From the NCBI RefSeq assembly GCF_026619415.1, contig NZ_JAOVZR010000001.1, positions 3,084,501 to 3,148,500 on the forward strand: a stretch of 64,000 nucleotides of DNA, read 5' to 3'. Under the pieces are notes generated by a model. That model searched no databases, was not told the origin of the DNA, and was given only the letters and a program-made list of their open reading frames with translations. Positions 36,387 through 48,419 of this stretch are shown piece by piece (position 1 is the stretch's first letter; each line of letters opens with the position of its first letter). Made by a program: the position numbers and the translations under genes. The stretch is from Hoeflea algicola (GTDB taxonomy: Bacteria > Pseudomonadota > Alphaproteobacteria > Rhizobiales > Rhizobiaceae).

Positions 36387-36895
36387 ATATAATATCGCCA
36401 ATATATTCCTTTGTATGTTTTTTCAGAATCTCATGGCGGCCTGTCGTTTTCATCTTGCCTATGCTGGCGGCCTGCGTTTCAGCCCGCGCTGTTTCGGCTG
36501 AATCGCAGTGGCGATCCGTTCCCGGACCCGTACCCGCGCGCATTGTCAGGATCATCGATGGCGACACGCTGGTGGTCGACGCTCATCCCTGGCCGGGCCA
36601 AGCGGTGCGCGTGTCGGTGCGGCTGCGCGGCATCGACACGCCCGAGCGGCGTTCCCGCTGCAAATCCGAACGCCTGGCTGCAGACAGGGCCCGTGTCGAA
36701 CTTGAACGGCTTGTCGAGGGGATTGAAACCCTCGAATTGATCAATGTCTCGGGCGGAAAATATTATGGCCGGGTGCTGGCCGACATCAGGGCCGGCGCCC
36801 GCGATATCGCCAGCGCGATGCTCGACAGCGGATTGGCCAGACCCTACCAGGGCGGCAAGCGCCAGCGCGCCAAATGCACCGATCCCCAAACATGA
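36374..36895 (+). CDS. thermonuclease (SNase-like) family protein, 5' end altered by element
   Basis: The domain (about residues 54-160 of the open frame) shows VRIIDGDTLVV, VRLRGIDTPERRSRC, KYYGRVLADI and MLDSGLARPY, which are the staphylococcal-nuclease hallmarks of a Ca-dependent extracellular nuclease. The open frame starts at a GTG inside the right terminal repeat, so its first 13 residues are element-encoded. The native start may be lost, or be the ATG at 36461 (MLAACVSARAVSAE), which would leave a short signal-like segment. A full hydrophobic stretch RPVVFILPMLAACVSA suggests secretion. The promoter has probably been displaced. Confidence 0.75.
   Translation: MGLSDIISPIYSFVCFFRISWRPVVFILPMLAACVSARAVSAESQWRSVPGPVPARIVRIIDGDTLVVDAHPWPGQAVRVSVRLRGIDTPERRSRCKSERLAADRARVELERLVEGIETLELINVSGGKYYGRVLADIRAGARDIASAMLDSGLARPYQGGKRQRAKCTDPQT
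36375..36414 (-). repeat. right terminal inverted repeat
   Basis: This is the reverse complement of 33201-33240 at 37/40 positions. The three differences fall at repeat positions 16, 27 and 29 counted from the outer end. It directly precedes the thermonuclease reading frame. Confidence 0.85.
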
Positions 36896-36925
36896 AGCCT
36901 TGAAATCCGAACTTTCCGACAATGC

Positions 36926-36952
36926 AAAAAGGCCACCCTTGCGGGTGGCCTT
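36926..36952 (-). terminator. intrinsic terminator (minus strand)
   Basis: Read on the minus strand, GGCCACCC-GCAA-GGGTGGCC (36950-36931) is followed by five Ts (36930-36926). The tetraloop hairpin and T run are canonical. It would end a transcript coming from the acs side. Confidence 0.85.
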
Positions 36953-36981
36953 CGTGAATTCCAGCGCCGGTTGGACGCCTG

Positions 36982-37004
36982 CCCGGACCTGTCAACAGGC
37001 CGGG
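36982..37004 (-). repeat. stem-loop upstream of the terminator
   Basis: CCCGG.CCTG and CAGG.CCGGG arms flank a TTGA loop on the minus strand. It lies between the small ORF and the terminator and may be part of a structured RNA. Confidence 0.45.
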
Positions 37005-37026
37005 ACTTGTCGACATCACCGGGGTT

Positions 37027-37092
37027 TCAGAGGCTGCTCCGAAGACCGGTGATCCGGATCGACCGAACCGGCTTTAGGGAATCACTCGACAT
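37027..37092 (-). CDS. candidate 21-codon peptide with very strong Shine-Dalgarno
   Basis: An ATG at 37092 is preceded by AGGAGGTGATC, an almost complete complement of the 16S rRNA tail, with about 5 nt spacing from its end. The frame starts MSSDSLKPVRSIRITGL and stops after 21 codons. It is downstream of acs on the same strand and upstream of a hairpin and a strong terminator. It could be a micro-protein, a leader peptide or the anti-Shine-Dalgarno part of a small RNA. Coding is not established. Confidence 0.4.
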   Translation of the reverse strand: MSSDSLKPVRSIRITGLRSSL

Positions 37093-37182
37093 CAGATCAC
37101 CTCCTCTCGTTCGTTAAACACACCCCAATGTGTATCGGGTCTGTGCCGAAAGCAAGACTGATGATCGAAAAGCCGACGAACC

Positions 37183-39135
<1,953 letters not shown>

Positions 39136-39377
39136 CTGGACCTCCTCACAGGCGAACGCACGTAAAACGCCATACTAAGCGCATGGCGCTGCTTCTGGCG
39201 ACCATTAATAACAGCCTAAACCAATGCTGCAATTAGACATTGGGTCGGTTTTGCGAAAGCGAATGGCGAGAATTGCAATTGAGAGGCCTTGCGGTTATAA
39301 GGACGCCGATTTCCCGGAAATTGTGGTTTCACCCACGGCCCGCGGCCCCGGCGCGGACGGACAGGAGGATTGTATTC

Positions 39378-40073
39378 ATGGCACAGCAGCTTCTTATGCC
39401 AAAGGCGACCGCCGTCTGGCTTGTCGACAACACGGCGTTGAGCTTCGATCAGATCGCCCAGTTCTGCAAACTCCACCCGCTGGAGGTCAAGGCGATCGCC
39501 GACGGCGAAGCCTCGCAGGGCATCAAGGGGCTCGACCCGATTGCAACCGGACAGCTTTCACGCGAAGAGATTTCGGCGGCCGAGGCCAACCCAGAGCTGA
39601 AGCTTAAACTCTCCGAACCCAAGGTTCGGGTGCCCGAGACCAAACGCAAGGGTCCGCGCTATACGCCCGTATCCAAGCGCCAGGATCGACCCAACGCGAT
39701 CCTCTGGCTGGTGCGCAACCACCCTGAACTCAAGGATGCCCAGATCTCGCGTCTGGTCGGCACCACCAAGTCGACCATCGAACAGATCCGCGGCCGCACC
39801 CATTGGAACGCCGCCAACCTGGCGCCGATGGATCCGGTGACGCTGGGCCTGTGCACCCAGATCGATCTTGACCTCGAGGTTGAGCGCGCTGCCAAGAACC
39901 GTGGCGCCACCCCCGAAGATCAGCAGGGCAGCGTTCTGGTTTCCGCCCGCGAAACCGAGGTTGCACAGCCGCTGGACGAAAATGGCGAAAAGGAAATCGA
40001 TGCGGATGCGGTTTTCGCCAAGCTCTCGTCGATGAAACGGACCGAGCCGGAAGAAGACGAAGATCAGAATTAG
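39378..40073 (+). CDS. trcR: TrcR-type cell-cycle transcriptional regulator (DUF1013)
   Basis: The 231-aa protein is a DUF1013 member, found throughout Alphaproteobacteria and named TrcR in some annotations. It has WLVDNTALSFDQIAQFCKLH at the start, a second helical region with NAILWLVRNHPELKDAQISR and LVGTTKSTIEQIRGRTHWN, and an acidic C-terminal tail (EPEEDEDQN). The two repeated HTH-like segments suggest DNA or RNA polymerase binding. The start at 39378 follows AGGAGG; an upstream start is only possible by crossing a non-homologous stretch. A terminator follows. Confidence 0.88.
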   Translation: MAQQLLMPKATAVWLVDNTALSFDQIAQFCKLHPLEVKAIADGEASQGIKGLDPIATGQLSREEISAAEANPELKLKLSEPKVRVPETKRKGPRYTPVSKRQDRPNAILWLVRNHPELKDAQISRLVGTTKSTIEQIRGRTHWNAANLAPMDPVTLGLCTQIDLDLEVERAAKNRGATPEDQQGSVLVSARETEVAQPLDENGEKEIDADAVFAKLSSMKRTEPEEDEDQN

Positions 40074-40100
40074 GATCTGATCGGCCACCTGATTCATTCA

Positions 40101-40132
40101 AAAATCCCGGGCAGTGCCCGGGATTTTTCTTT
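40101..40132. terminator. bidirectional intrinsic terminator between trcR and SDR
   Basis: AAAATCCCGGGC and GCCCGGGATTTT form a 12-bp stem with a 3-nt loop and T/A runs on both sides. It can serve trcR on the plus strand and the SDR gene on the minus strand. Confidence 0.9.
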
Positions 40133-40159
40133 TCAGCCAAATATTTTGCGGGGCAAGTC

Positions 40160-40945
40160 CTATTCCTTGACCGGCACCGTGTAATTGAGCGGCATGCGAC
40201 CACCATCGGCATAGATCGTCTGGCCGGTAATGTAGCTCGCATCGCCTGAAAGCAGGAACGCCGTCACTGCGGCGATCTCGGCAGGCTCACCAATTCGGCC
40301 CAGCGGCGTCCGCGACAGGATTTGGGTGCGAACTTCGGGTTTGTCGGCAACGGAAGCCAGAAGATCGGTCATGATCGAGCCGGGACCGACGGCGTTGACC
40401 CGGATTCCATGGGTCGCCAGCGATAACGCCATTACCTTGGTCAGCTGGCTCAGACCACCCTTGGACACCGAATAGGGAACCTGGTTGGCAATCGCGAATG
40501 TATCGTTGATCGACGACATGTTGACGATCGAGCCGGGCTCCTCGCCCTGGCTGATCTGATCAACCATGTGCCGCGCCACCGCCTGGCCGCACAGGAAAGC
40601 GCTTTTCAGATTGACACTGAGAACGCGGTCGAAATCCGCTTCTTCCAGATCCAGAAAATCCGCCACGTGCACGATGCCGGCATTGTTGACCAGCGCATTG
40701 ACCGATCCGAAGGCGTCAATGGTCTTTGCCAGAAGATTATGAACATCGAGTCGCTCCGACACATCGGCGGAGGTAAACCGTACCTCACCGATATTGGCGG
40801 ACTCTTTAACGGCCGTCGCACCGGCGGCCTCGTCAATATCGGCAATCATCACCCGCGCGCCATCCGCCGCAAGCCGCTGCACAATCGCCAGCCCGATACC
40901 CTTGGCGCCGCCGGTTACAATCGCGGTTCGTCCGTCCAGTCTCAT
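40160..40945 (-). CDS. short-chain dehydrogenase/reductase
   Basis: A 261-aa classical SDR. The cofactor motif is TGGAKGIG (residues 11-18), the fold motif is NNAG, and the catalytic Ser-Tyr-Lys is present: INMSS-like VNMSSINDTF, then the Y...K of VPYSVSKGGLSQL. Its substrate is unknown. The NAD preference is suggested by ADIDEA (Asp after beta-2). Start ATG at 40945 has GAAGGAA 8-12 nt upstream. Confidence 0.92.
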   Translation of the reverse strand: MRLDGRTAIVTGGAKGIGLAIVQRLAADGARVMIADIDEAAGATAVKESANIGEVRFTSADVSERLDVHNLLAKTIDAFGSVNALVNNAGIVHVADFLDLEEADFDRVLSVNLKSAFLCGQAVARHMVDQISQGEEPGSIVNMSSINDTFAIANQVPYSVSKGGLSQLTKVMALSLATHGIRVNAVGPGSIMTDLLASVADKPEVRTQILSRTPLGRIGEPAEIAAVTAFLLSGDASYITGQTIYADGGRMPLNYTVPVKE

Positions 40946-41101
40946 CGCCGGTTCCTTCCATGGACCGTCACGCCTCCTCAGCGAGACGCCAACATCGCCA
41001 TACTCTGTTGAATCCACGCATATGCGCGCCCGCTAACCAAACACGGTGTCGCGACGCCGCTGTAGCGGGCGGCGCGACAGTGGCCCGGCTGGCAGGCAAG
41101 G

Positions 41102-43013
41102 TCAATCGCCGATCTTGGCGATCCCGCGCTTTGTCAGCACCTCGGTAATTTCCTCGAGAACACCCGCATCATCGATCGTTGCCGGCATCTTCCAGCTCTC
41201 GCCATCGGCAATTTTCTGCATGGTTGCCCTGAGGATCTTGCCGGATCGGGTCTTGGGCAGCCGCTTGACCACCATCACCATCTTGAAGGCCGCCACCGGG
41301 CCGATCTTGTCGCGTACCAGCTTGACCACTTCACGCTCGATCTCTTCATCGCTGCGCTCGACATCGGAGTTGATGACAATGAAGCCCGCCGGAATCTGCC
41401 CCTTCATGGCATCGGCAATGCCGATGACGGCGCATTCGGCAACATCGGGATGGCCGGAAACCGCCTCCTCCATGCCGCCGGTCGACAACCGGTGGCCGGC
41501 CACATTGATGATGTCATCAGTTCGCGCCATGATGAACAGATAGCCGTCATCATCAACAAACCCGGCATCAGCGGTTTTGTAATATCCAGGAAATTCGGCG
41601 AGATACGCATCGTTGAACCGCTCGTCGGCCCGCCACAGCGTTGGCAGGCAGCCTGGCGGCAAGGGCAGCTTGACGACGATGTTGCCGAGCGTACCCGATG
41701 CCACCGGGTACCCCTCATCGTCGATCACCCGGACATCATAGCCAGGCATCGCCACGGCCGGCGATCCGTGCTTGACCGGCAACAGCCCCAGCCCCATCGG
41801 ATTGCCGGCGATGGTCCAGCCGGTTTCGGTTTGCCACCAATGATCGATCACCGGCACCTTGAGCACCCGTTCGGCCCATTGAATCGTGTCGGGATCGGCG
41901 CGTTCGCCAGCCAGAAACAGCGCCCGGAAGCCCGACAGGTCGTAATTGCCGATCAGGCTGCCCTGCGGATCTTCCTTGCGAGATCGCCCGGAACGCCGTC
42001 GGCGCGGTAAACAGCACCGCGACATCATACTCGGCGATCACCCGCCAGAAGGTTCCGGCATCGGGCGTTCCCACCGGCTTGCCCTCGAACAGGATCGTGG
42101 TGTTGCCGTGCAACAGCGGCCCGTAGACGATGTAGGAATGACCGACCACCCAGCCGATATCGGAGGCCGCCCAGAACACTTCGCCCGGTTTCATGCCATA
42201 CATGGCATGCATCGACCAATACAGCGCCGCCATATGGCCGCCATTGTCGCGCACCACGCCCTTGGGCTGGCCGGTAGTGCCCGATGTATAGAGAATATAC
42301 AGCGGATCGGTTGCTGCAACCGGGGTGCAGGTGACCTTGCGGCCGGCATTGGCCTGCATCAACGCCACGTAATCAAAATCCCGGCCTTCGGTGAGCTCGC
42401 AACGGTGTTCGTCGCGCTGGAAAATGATGGTTGCCTCGGGCTTGTGGGCCGATTGCTCGATCGCCGCGTCGAGCAACGGCTTGTAGGCGACAATCCGCCC
42501 CGGTTCGAGACCGCAAGAGGCCGAGATCACCAGTTTTGCCTGGCAGTCTTCGACGCGGGTGGCAAGTTCCGAGGCGGCAAAGCCGCCAAACACCACCGAG
42601 TGAATGGCCCCGAGCCGCGCGCAGGCCAACATCGCCACCAGCGCTTCAGGAATCATCGGCATGTAGATGATCACCCGGTCACCCTTGCCAACGCCCTTGT
42701 CGGACAGCGCGCCCGAAAACGCCTCGACATCGGCAAGCATCGCCGAATAGCTTATGCTTCGCTTGGCGCCGGTGATCGCGCTGTCATAGATGATCGCCGC
42801 CTGCTCGCCGCGCCCCGCCGCCACGTGGCGATCCAGGCAATTGTAGCAGGTGTTGGTCACCCCATCGGGATACCAGCCGCCATAGGGCCCCATGTCCGGA
42901 TCAAACGCGGTCTCCGGGCGGGTAAACCAGTCGATCGCCGCGGCCTGATCCATCCAGAACGCCTGCGGATCCTTGCGCCAGCTTGCATAAACCTCACGAT
43001 AACTGCTTGTCAT
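41102..43013 (-). pseudogene. prpE: propionyl-CoA synthetase, frameshifted by one base
   Basis: The frame from 43013 encodes a PrpE/Acs-like N-terminal half (MTSSYREVYASWRKDPQAFW ... ILYTSGTTGQPKGVVRDN) that stops matching at 41981. The other frame then continues the match ([57 protein letters not shown]). Removing one A at 41981 (plus strand) restores a continuous 636-aa protein, exactly divisible by three. PrpE activates propionate, and this copy is divergent and separate from acs. The change may be a sequencing or assembly error or a genuine inactivation. Confidence 0.88.
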
Positions 43014-43217
43014 CACACCATCCTCCCACAGACCGGTCTGTCTCAATTGCCGCACCCTATGCGGGCCAAGCTGAGCCGGAAACTAGACATTGGACTAGGA
43101 AATTACATCAAATCGATTTGTGTGTTCACTTTTTCACAGCCTGATCCGATATGACGCACATATTCGAAATCAAGGCGTTAGGATGATCGGTGCGCGGTCA
43201 GTTGAACGCTGCGCGCA

Positions 43218-43877
43218 TTACCGCGAGCCAAAGATCGCCGATCCCACCCGTACTTCTGTCGCCCCAAAGGCAATCGCGGTCTCAAAATCATCCGACATGC
43301 CCATTGATAGCCGCGCGATTCCGGCTTGGTCGGCAATCTTGCCAAGCAGTGCAAAATGCGGCCCCGGGTTTTCATCGACCGGCGGAATGCACATCAAGCC
43401 GCTGATCTGCAGGCCCAACTCGTTCCGACAGAGATCGATGAAGGTCACGGCTGAATCCGGCTCAATACCTGCCTTTTGCGGCTCTGACCCGGTATTGACC
43501 TGGACATAAAGCTCCGGGCTTCGGCCCTGCTTGTTGATTTCGCGGGCAATTTCGCGGGCAATCTTCTCCCGGTCGACAGTCTGGATCACATCAAACAGCG
43601 CCACCGCCTCGGCAGTCTTGTTGGATTGCAGCGGACCGATCAGGTGCAGTTCAAGATCGGTCATATCTTGCCTGAGTTGCGGCCATTTCGACTGCGCTTC
43701 CTGGACCCGGTTCTCGCCAAATACCCGCTGACCCGCCTCGATCACCGGCATGATCTCGGCGGCAGATTTGGTCTTGGAGACCGCCACCAGCCGCACCGAA
43801 CCGCTGGCCCGGCCTGCTTCGGCTTCCGCAGCGGCGATTGCTGCCCGCACTCGTTGAAGGTTTTCCTGCGCGTTCAA
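43218..43877 (-). CDS. YggS/PLPBP pyridoxal phosphate homeostasis protein
   Basis: The 219-aa protein is a YggS-family PLP-binding TIM-barrel protein without known catalytic activity. It keeps free PLP low and influences amino-acid pools. It has the PLP lysine K35 in RLVAVSKTKSAAEI, FGENRVQEAQSKWP, HLIGPLQSNK, VNTGSEPQKAG and GLMCIPP, ending SMGMSDDFETAIAFGATEVR. Full length. It stands alone between prpE and leuS and is divergent from leuS. Confidence 0.93.
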   Translation of the reverse strand: MNAQENLQRVRAAIAAAEAEAGRASGSVRLVAVSKTKSAAEIMPVIEAGQRVFGENRVQEAQSKWPQLRQDMTDLELHLIGPLQSNKTAEAVALFDVIQTVDREKIAREIAREINKQGRSPELYVQVNTGSEPQKAGIEPDSAVTFIDLCRNELGLQISGLMCIPPVDENPGPHFALLGKIADQAGIARLSMGMSDDFETAIAFGATEVRVGSAIFGSR

Positions 43878-44128
43878 ACTGTGCTCCTCATGTCGGTCAT
43901 GTCCTTCTCAGGTGTTAGCCCAGCCCGCCGCACTTGCCAATGTGGTGATCGAAAATCCGGTTTCGCGCCCTTACCGAGCCAGCTCAATCGATCCTTACCC
44001 TTCAACTTTGCACCCGACCGCGGTCAATGCCGGTTCAATGGGCATCAATACCCCCCTCAACGGTTGACGCTTGCCGGGTTTCATGGTGAAGGTCGCGACC
44101 AAAATGGACAGGGTTTTGGTGATCCAAC

Positions 44129-46759
44129 ATGGCAATTGAACGGTACAATCCCAAACAGGCGGAAACCCGCTGGCAGCGGGCCTGGGAAGAGGCGCGGATT
44201 TACGAGACGGACAACGACAGTCCGGACCCGAAATACTATGTGCTTGAGATGTTTCCCTATCCCTCCGGGCGGATCCACATGGGTCATGTCCGCAATTACG
44301 CCATGGGCGACGTGGTAGCCCGCTACAAGCGCGCCCGCGGCTTCAACGTGCTTCACCCGATGGGCTGGGACGCCTTCGGCATGCCGGCCGAGAACGCCGC
44401 CATTCAGAACAAGGTACATCCGCGTGAATGGACCTATGCCAATATCGACGCCATGCGCCGCCAGCTCAAATCGATGGGCCTGTCGCTCGACTGGAGCCGG
44501 GAATTCGCCACCTGCGACGTTGAATACTACAAACAGCAGCAGGCGCTGTTTCTCGATTTCCTCGCAGCCGGGTTGATCTACCGCCGCAATTCCAAGGTCA
44601 ACTGGGACCCGGTCGACATGACCGTGCTCGCCAATGAACAGGTGATCGACGGCCGTGGCTGGCGCTCCGGCGCGCTGGTTGAACAGCGCGAACTGACGCA
44701 ATGGTTTTTCCGCATCACCGATTTTGCCGAGGACCTGCTGCAATCGCTCGATGAACTCGATCAATGGCCTGAAAAGGTCCGGCTGATGCAGAAAAACTGG
44801 ATCGGCAAATCCGAAGGCTTGTCACTGCGCTGGGAGATTACAGATCCGGCAACGGCCGGTGGTGCTACCGATATCGAGGTCTACACCACGCGTCCTGACA
44901 CCGTTTACGGCGCCTCGTTCCTGGCAATCGCCGCCGATCATCCGCTCGCACGGGAACTGGCAGCCAAGGACCCCGGGATTGCAGCATTCTGTGACCAGTG
45001 CCGCCACGCCGGTACCTCGCTGGCAGCCCTTGAAACCGCCGAAAAAGTTGGAATGCAGACGCCTTTGCGGGTAATCCATCCGCTCGATCCGGAGTGGACG
45101 GTACCGGTCTACATCGCCAATTTCGTGCTGATGGATTATGGTACCGGCGCCATTTTCGGCTGCCCGTCAGGCGACCAGCGAGACCTCGATTTTGCGCGTA
45201 AATACAATTTGCCGGTCACCCCGGTGGTAATGCCTGCAGGCGAAGATGCCGCCAATTTCGTCATTACCGATGAAGCCTATGTCGGCGACGGCGTAATGAT
45301 CAATTCACGCGATCTCAATGGGCTTACCCCGGCAGCAGCCTTCGAGAAGGTCACGGAACTGCTCGAAAACCGGCAACTCGGTGGCAAACCTCAGGCTGCG
45401 CGCAAAACCAACTACAGGTTGCGCGACTGGGGACTTTCCCGTCAACGTTACTGGGGCGCGCCTATCCCGGTAATCCATTGCGATGATTGCGGCGTGGTTC
45501 CGGTACCTGTCGCGGATCTGCCGGTTGAATTGCCGGAGGATGTGACCCTCGACGCGCCGGGCAACCCGCTCGACCATCACCCGACCTGGCGTCATGTCGC
45601 CTGCCCGAAATGCGGCAAGGATGCGCGGCGGGAAACCGACACGATGGACACATTTGTCGATTCATCCTGGTATTTTGCCCGGTTTACCGCCCCACGGCAC
45701 CAAACCCCGACTGATCCGGCTGTGGCCAGCGCCTGGTTGCCGGTCGACCAGTATATTGGCGGCATCGAGCACGCGATCCTGCACCTGCTGTATTCCCGCT
45801 TCTTTACCCGCGCCATGCGCAAGACCGGCCATGTCGATCTCAAGGAACCGTTCCGCGGCCTGTTCACGCAAGGAATGGTGGTTCACGAGACCTACCGGGC
45901 CGAAAATGGCGGCAAGGGCGAATGGGTGGCGCCGGCCGATGTGTTGATCGAAGAACAGGACGGCAAACGCAGCGCCCGTCATGCCCAAACCGGAGCGTCG
46001 CTTGCGATCGGCTCGATCGAGAAGATGTCCAAGTCGAAAAAGAATGTCGTCGATCCCGACGATATCATCGACGGATTTGGCGCTGATACCGCGCGGTTCT
46101 TCATGCTCTCCGATTCGCCGCCCGACCGCGACGTGATCTGGACCGAATCCGGAGTCGAGGGCGCCCACCGCTTTGTTCAGCGCATCTGGCGCCTGATTGG
46201 CGAGGCTGCGCCGGAACTTAAGGGTGTCGAAGCCGCTACGGGAACCGCGGGCCGGGCGCTGGACGTCTCACGCGCTGCTCACAGGACCGTCAAGGCGGTT
46301 GGCGAAGACCTTGAAAAGCTGGCTTTCAACAAGGCAGTGGCCCGGCTATACGAACTCGTCAATAGCCTGGCCGCGCCGCTTTCCGACGTTGCCGCCGCAA
46401 AGGCCGACCCGGCCCTCAAATCTGCCTGCAAGCAGGCTGTGGACCATCTGATACTACTGATCGCGCCGATGATGCCGCATCTAGCGGAAGAATGCTGGAC
46501 CCTGATCGGCAATGACGGCATGGTAGCCACCACGCTCTGGCCGGTCTATGATCCATCGCTGGTGACTGACGATCAGATCACGCTGCCGGTGCAGATCAAT
46601 GGCAAGAAGCGTGGGGATTTGACAATTGACCGCGATGCCGATCAAGCTGCGGTCGAGCAGGCGGTTCTGGCGCTCGATTTCGTCCGTGCCGCAACTGGCG
46701 GCAATCCGCCGCGCAAACTCATCATCGTACCCCAGAGGATCGTCAATGTTGTCATCTGA
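44129..46759 (+). CDS. leuS: leucyl-tRNA synthetase
   Basis: An 876-aa class I aminoacyl-tRNA synthetase. The HIGH motif appears as [12 protein letters not shown] and the KMSKS motif as [11 protein letters not shown]. The CP1 editing domain lies between them (DPLARE-like [25 protein letters not shown]), followed by [18 protein letters not shown]. It ends with the usual [14 protein letters not shown] [17 protein letters not shown]. The ATG at 44129 gives [20 protein letters not shown], the standard start. It overlaps lptE by 14 nt at the end. Confidence 0.97.
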   Translation: MAIERYNPKQAETRWQRAWEEARIYETDNDSPDPKYYVLEMFPYPSGRIHMGHVRNYAMGDVVARYKRARGFNVLHPMGWDAFGMPAENAAIQNKVHPREWTYANIDAMRRQLKSMGLSLDWSREFATCDVEYYKQQQALFLDFLAAGLIYRRNSKVNWDPVDMTVLANEQVIDGRGWRSGALVEQRELTQWFFRITDFAEDLLQSLDELDQWPEKVRLMQKNWIGKSEGLSLRWEITDPATAGGATDIEVYTTRPDTVYGASFLAIAADHPLARELAAKDPGIAAFCDQCRHAGTSLAALETAEKVGMQTPLRVIHPLDPEWTVPVYIANFVLMDYGTGAIFGCPSGDQRDLDFARKYNLPVTPVVMPAGEDAANFVITDEAYVGDGVMINSRDLNGLTPAAAFEKVTELLENRQLGGKPQAARKTNYRLRDWGLSRQRYWGAPIPVIHCDDCGVVPVPVADLPVELPEDVTLDAPGNPLDHHPTWRHVACPKCGKDARRETDTMDTFVDSSWYFARFTAPRHQTPTDPAVASAWLPVDQYIGGIEHAILHLLYSRFFTRAMRKTGHVDLKEPFRGLFTQGMVVHETYRAENGGKGEWVAPADVLIEEQDGKRSARHAQTGASLAIGSIEKMSKSKKNVVDPDDIIDGFGADTARFFMLSDSPPDRDVIWTESGVEGAHRFVQRIWRLIGEAAPELKGVEAATGTAGRALDVSRAAHRTVKAVGEDLEKLAFNKAVARLYELVNSLAAPLSDVAAAKADPALKSACKQAVDHLILLIAPMMPHLAEECWTLIGNDGMVATTLWPVYDPSLVTDDQITLPVQINGKKRGDLTIDRDADQAAVEQAVLALDFVRAATGGNPPRKLIIVPQRIVNVVI

Positions 46760-47249
46760 ACGTTTCGGACCGGGCCGTACCTCCGGGCTCGTCGTACTGG
46801 GTTTGGGACTTGCGCTTCTGGCTGGTTGCCAGGCGCGTCCGCTCTATGGCACGACGGGCGCACAAGAACAGTCCGTGGCGGTATCTCCGGCCACAAGCCG
46901 GGTTCAGCGCATAGTCCGCAACGAACTCGTGCTCGGGTTTGGTGGCGAACAGACGGCAGCCAAATATCAACTCGATCTCAAGGTTACGGCGTACACAAGC
47001 GGCCTTCTGCCGGGTGGTGTCGACAACGAGTTTTCCGCCGCGCGGACAACGGTGACGGCCAACTACGTACTCAAGGACGCAAGCACCAGCGAAACCATCA
47101 AATCCGGCTCACGGTTTGCCGACGCCCAGCTCGATCTGCCGTCTCAGAGCTTTGCACAAACACGTGCCAGGCAAGAAGCTGAAGATCGCGCCGCACACTC
47201 GGTTGCAGCTCTTGTTCGCGCCGATGTCGCGGCAGCGCTCGCACAGTAG
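46746..47249 (+). CDS. lptE: LPS-assembly lipoprotein LptE
   Basis: The 167-aa product has a type II signal peptide with lipobox LLAGC (near residue 27). It is followed by QARPLYG and a beta-rich domain typical of rhizobial LptE, the outer-membrane plug that helps LptD insert LPS. The start overlaps leuS by 14 nt, and the next gene is holA, the classic leuS-lptE-holA order. Confidence 0.9.
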   Translation: MLSSERFGPGRTSGLVVLGLGLALLAGCQARPLYGTTGAQEQSVAVSPATSRVQRIVRNELVLGFGGEQTAAKYQLDLKVTAYTSGLLPGGVDNEFSAARTTVTANYVLKDASTSETIKSGSRFADAQLDLPSQSFAQTRARQEAEDRAAHSVAALVRADVAAALAQ

Positions 47250-47374
47250 ATTGTAGCGTTTTCGACTGGTTCGTCGGAGCGAAACCGTACGATATTTCAA
47301 CGTGATACAGCGATTTTCGCGAATTTGAATGAGCGTCTGGCGCTGTAGTCCTAAACCGGATCCCCAGGCGACGC

Positions 47375-48403
47375 ATGGCCCAGATCAAATCCCACGAATT
47401 TGCAGGCTTCATCCGACGTCAGGGCACCCCCTACCGGATTGTGCTGGTCTATGGCCCGGACCGCGGCATGGTTTCCGAGCGTGCCGCCGAGGTCGCCGCC
47501 AAGACCGGCGTGGATCTCAAGGATGATTTCGCGGTTCTCAGGCTCGAAGCCTCTGATCTGTCCGGTGATCCAGGTCGTCTGGCGGATGAGTTTGGTGCCA
47601 TCAGCCTGTTTGGAGGCGATCGGTTGGTATGGATCAAGAACGCCGGCAACGACCGCGGTCTGATCGAGGCACTCTCCGCTGTGGCCGATACCGAACCCGG
47701 CTCATCGCATCTGCTGATTGAGGCCGGCGACCTCAAGAAGGGCGGCGGACTGCGAAAGGCAGTCGAGAACGCCAAGACCGCTCTGGCCATCCCCTGCTAT
47801 GCCGATGATGCCCGTGGCATTCAGGCGTTGATCGACGAAGAGCTAGGCACCGCCGGCCTGACTATCCAGGGCGATGCACGGCAACGCTTGACCCAACTTC
47901 TGGGCGGGGACCGGCTGGCGAGCCGCGCCGAACTGCGTAAACTGGCGCTCTACTGTCATGGCGCGGCCACGGTGACCGACGATGACATCATCGAGGCCAT
48001 CGGCGATGTCGCCGCCTTATCAGTCGATGACGCCATTGATGCCGTATTCGCTGGCGATCCTGTCCGGTTGGAGGCCGCACTGTTGCGCATTCTTGCGTCC
48101 AAGACATCCATTTTTCTGGTTCTGCGAGGCTGCATTGCCCAGTTCGAACAACTCGATGCCATGCGTTCGATGGTGGAAAACCAGTCGCGCCAACCCGCCC
48201 AGGTACTGGCCGAACGTGGGCGCGGTATCCATTTCAAGCGCAAACCGGTGGTCGAGCGCGCACTGAGGCATTGGCGCCTGGGCGCCATCAATGCCGAAAT
48301 GCGACGCCTGTCCGAGGCGGTGCTTGCCACCCGGCAACGCCCACAACTGGAAGCATCGATCGCACGGCAGGCGCTATTGCGAACCTGCCTGCTCAGCCGG
48401 TAG
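47375..48403 (+). CDS. holA: DNA polymerase III subunit delta
   Basis: The 342-aa clamp-loader delta subunit. It starts MAQIKSHEFAGFIRRQGTPY and contains VLVYGPDRGMVSERA, the N-terminal domain of the AAA+ fold. It continues LLIEAGDLKKGGGLRKAVE and RLTQLLGGDRLASRAELRKL and ends with the helical collar domain. It opens the beta clamp with HolB. It is convergent with parB: their ends are 16 bp apart and no terminator is evident. Confidence 0.94.
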   Translation: MAQIKSHEFAGFIRRQGTPYRIVLVYGPDRGMVSERAAEVAAKTGVDLKDDFAVLRLEASDLSGDPGRLADEFGAISLFGGDRLVWIKNAGNDRGLIEALSAVADTEPGSSHLLIEAGDLKKGGGLRKAVENAKTALAIPCYADDARGIQALIDEELGTAGLTIQGDARQRLTQLLGGDRLASRAELRKLALYCHGAATVTDDDIIEAIGDVAALSVDDAIDAVFAGDPVRLEAALLRILASKTSIFLVLRGCIAQFEQLDAMRSMVENQSRQPAQVLAERGRGIHFKRKPVVERALRHWRLGAINAEMRRLSEAVLATRQRPQLEASIARQALLRTCLLSR

Positions 48404-48419
48404 CTATAAGCTGTTGATT

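Larger units (their letters stand above)
33201..36414. mobile_element. 3.2-kb IS1595-type element with passenger genes
   Basis: A 40-bp inverted repeat at 33201-33240 matches the reverse complement of 36375-36414 at 37 of 40 positions. Between the repeats lie an ISXO2/IS1595-type transposase at the left and small accessory genes to its right. The IS1595 family is known to include long members with passenger genes and 8-bp target duplications, so the size is compatible. I found no matching 8-bp direct repeat at the exact outer ends, and no second copy of the repeat just after the transposase. So the whole 3,214 bp seems to be the element, perhaps old or rearranged. GC is visibly lower than in the flanks. 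Confidence 0.8.

Noticed and set aside
33193..36422. 8-bp target-site duplication at the ends of the element
   Set aside because: The 8 nt immediately outside each repeat (TGTCGTCA left, ATGTTTTT right) do not match, so I did not claim a duplication.
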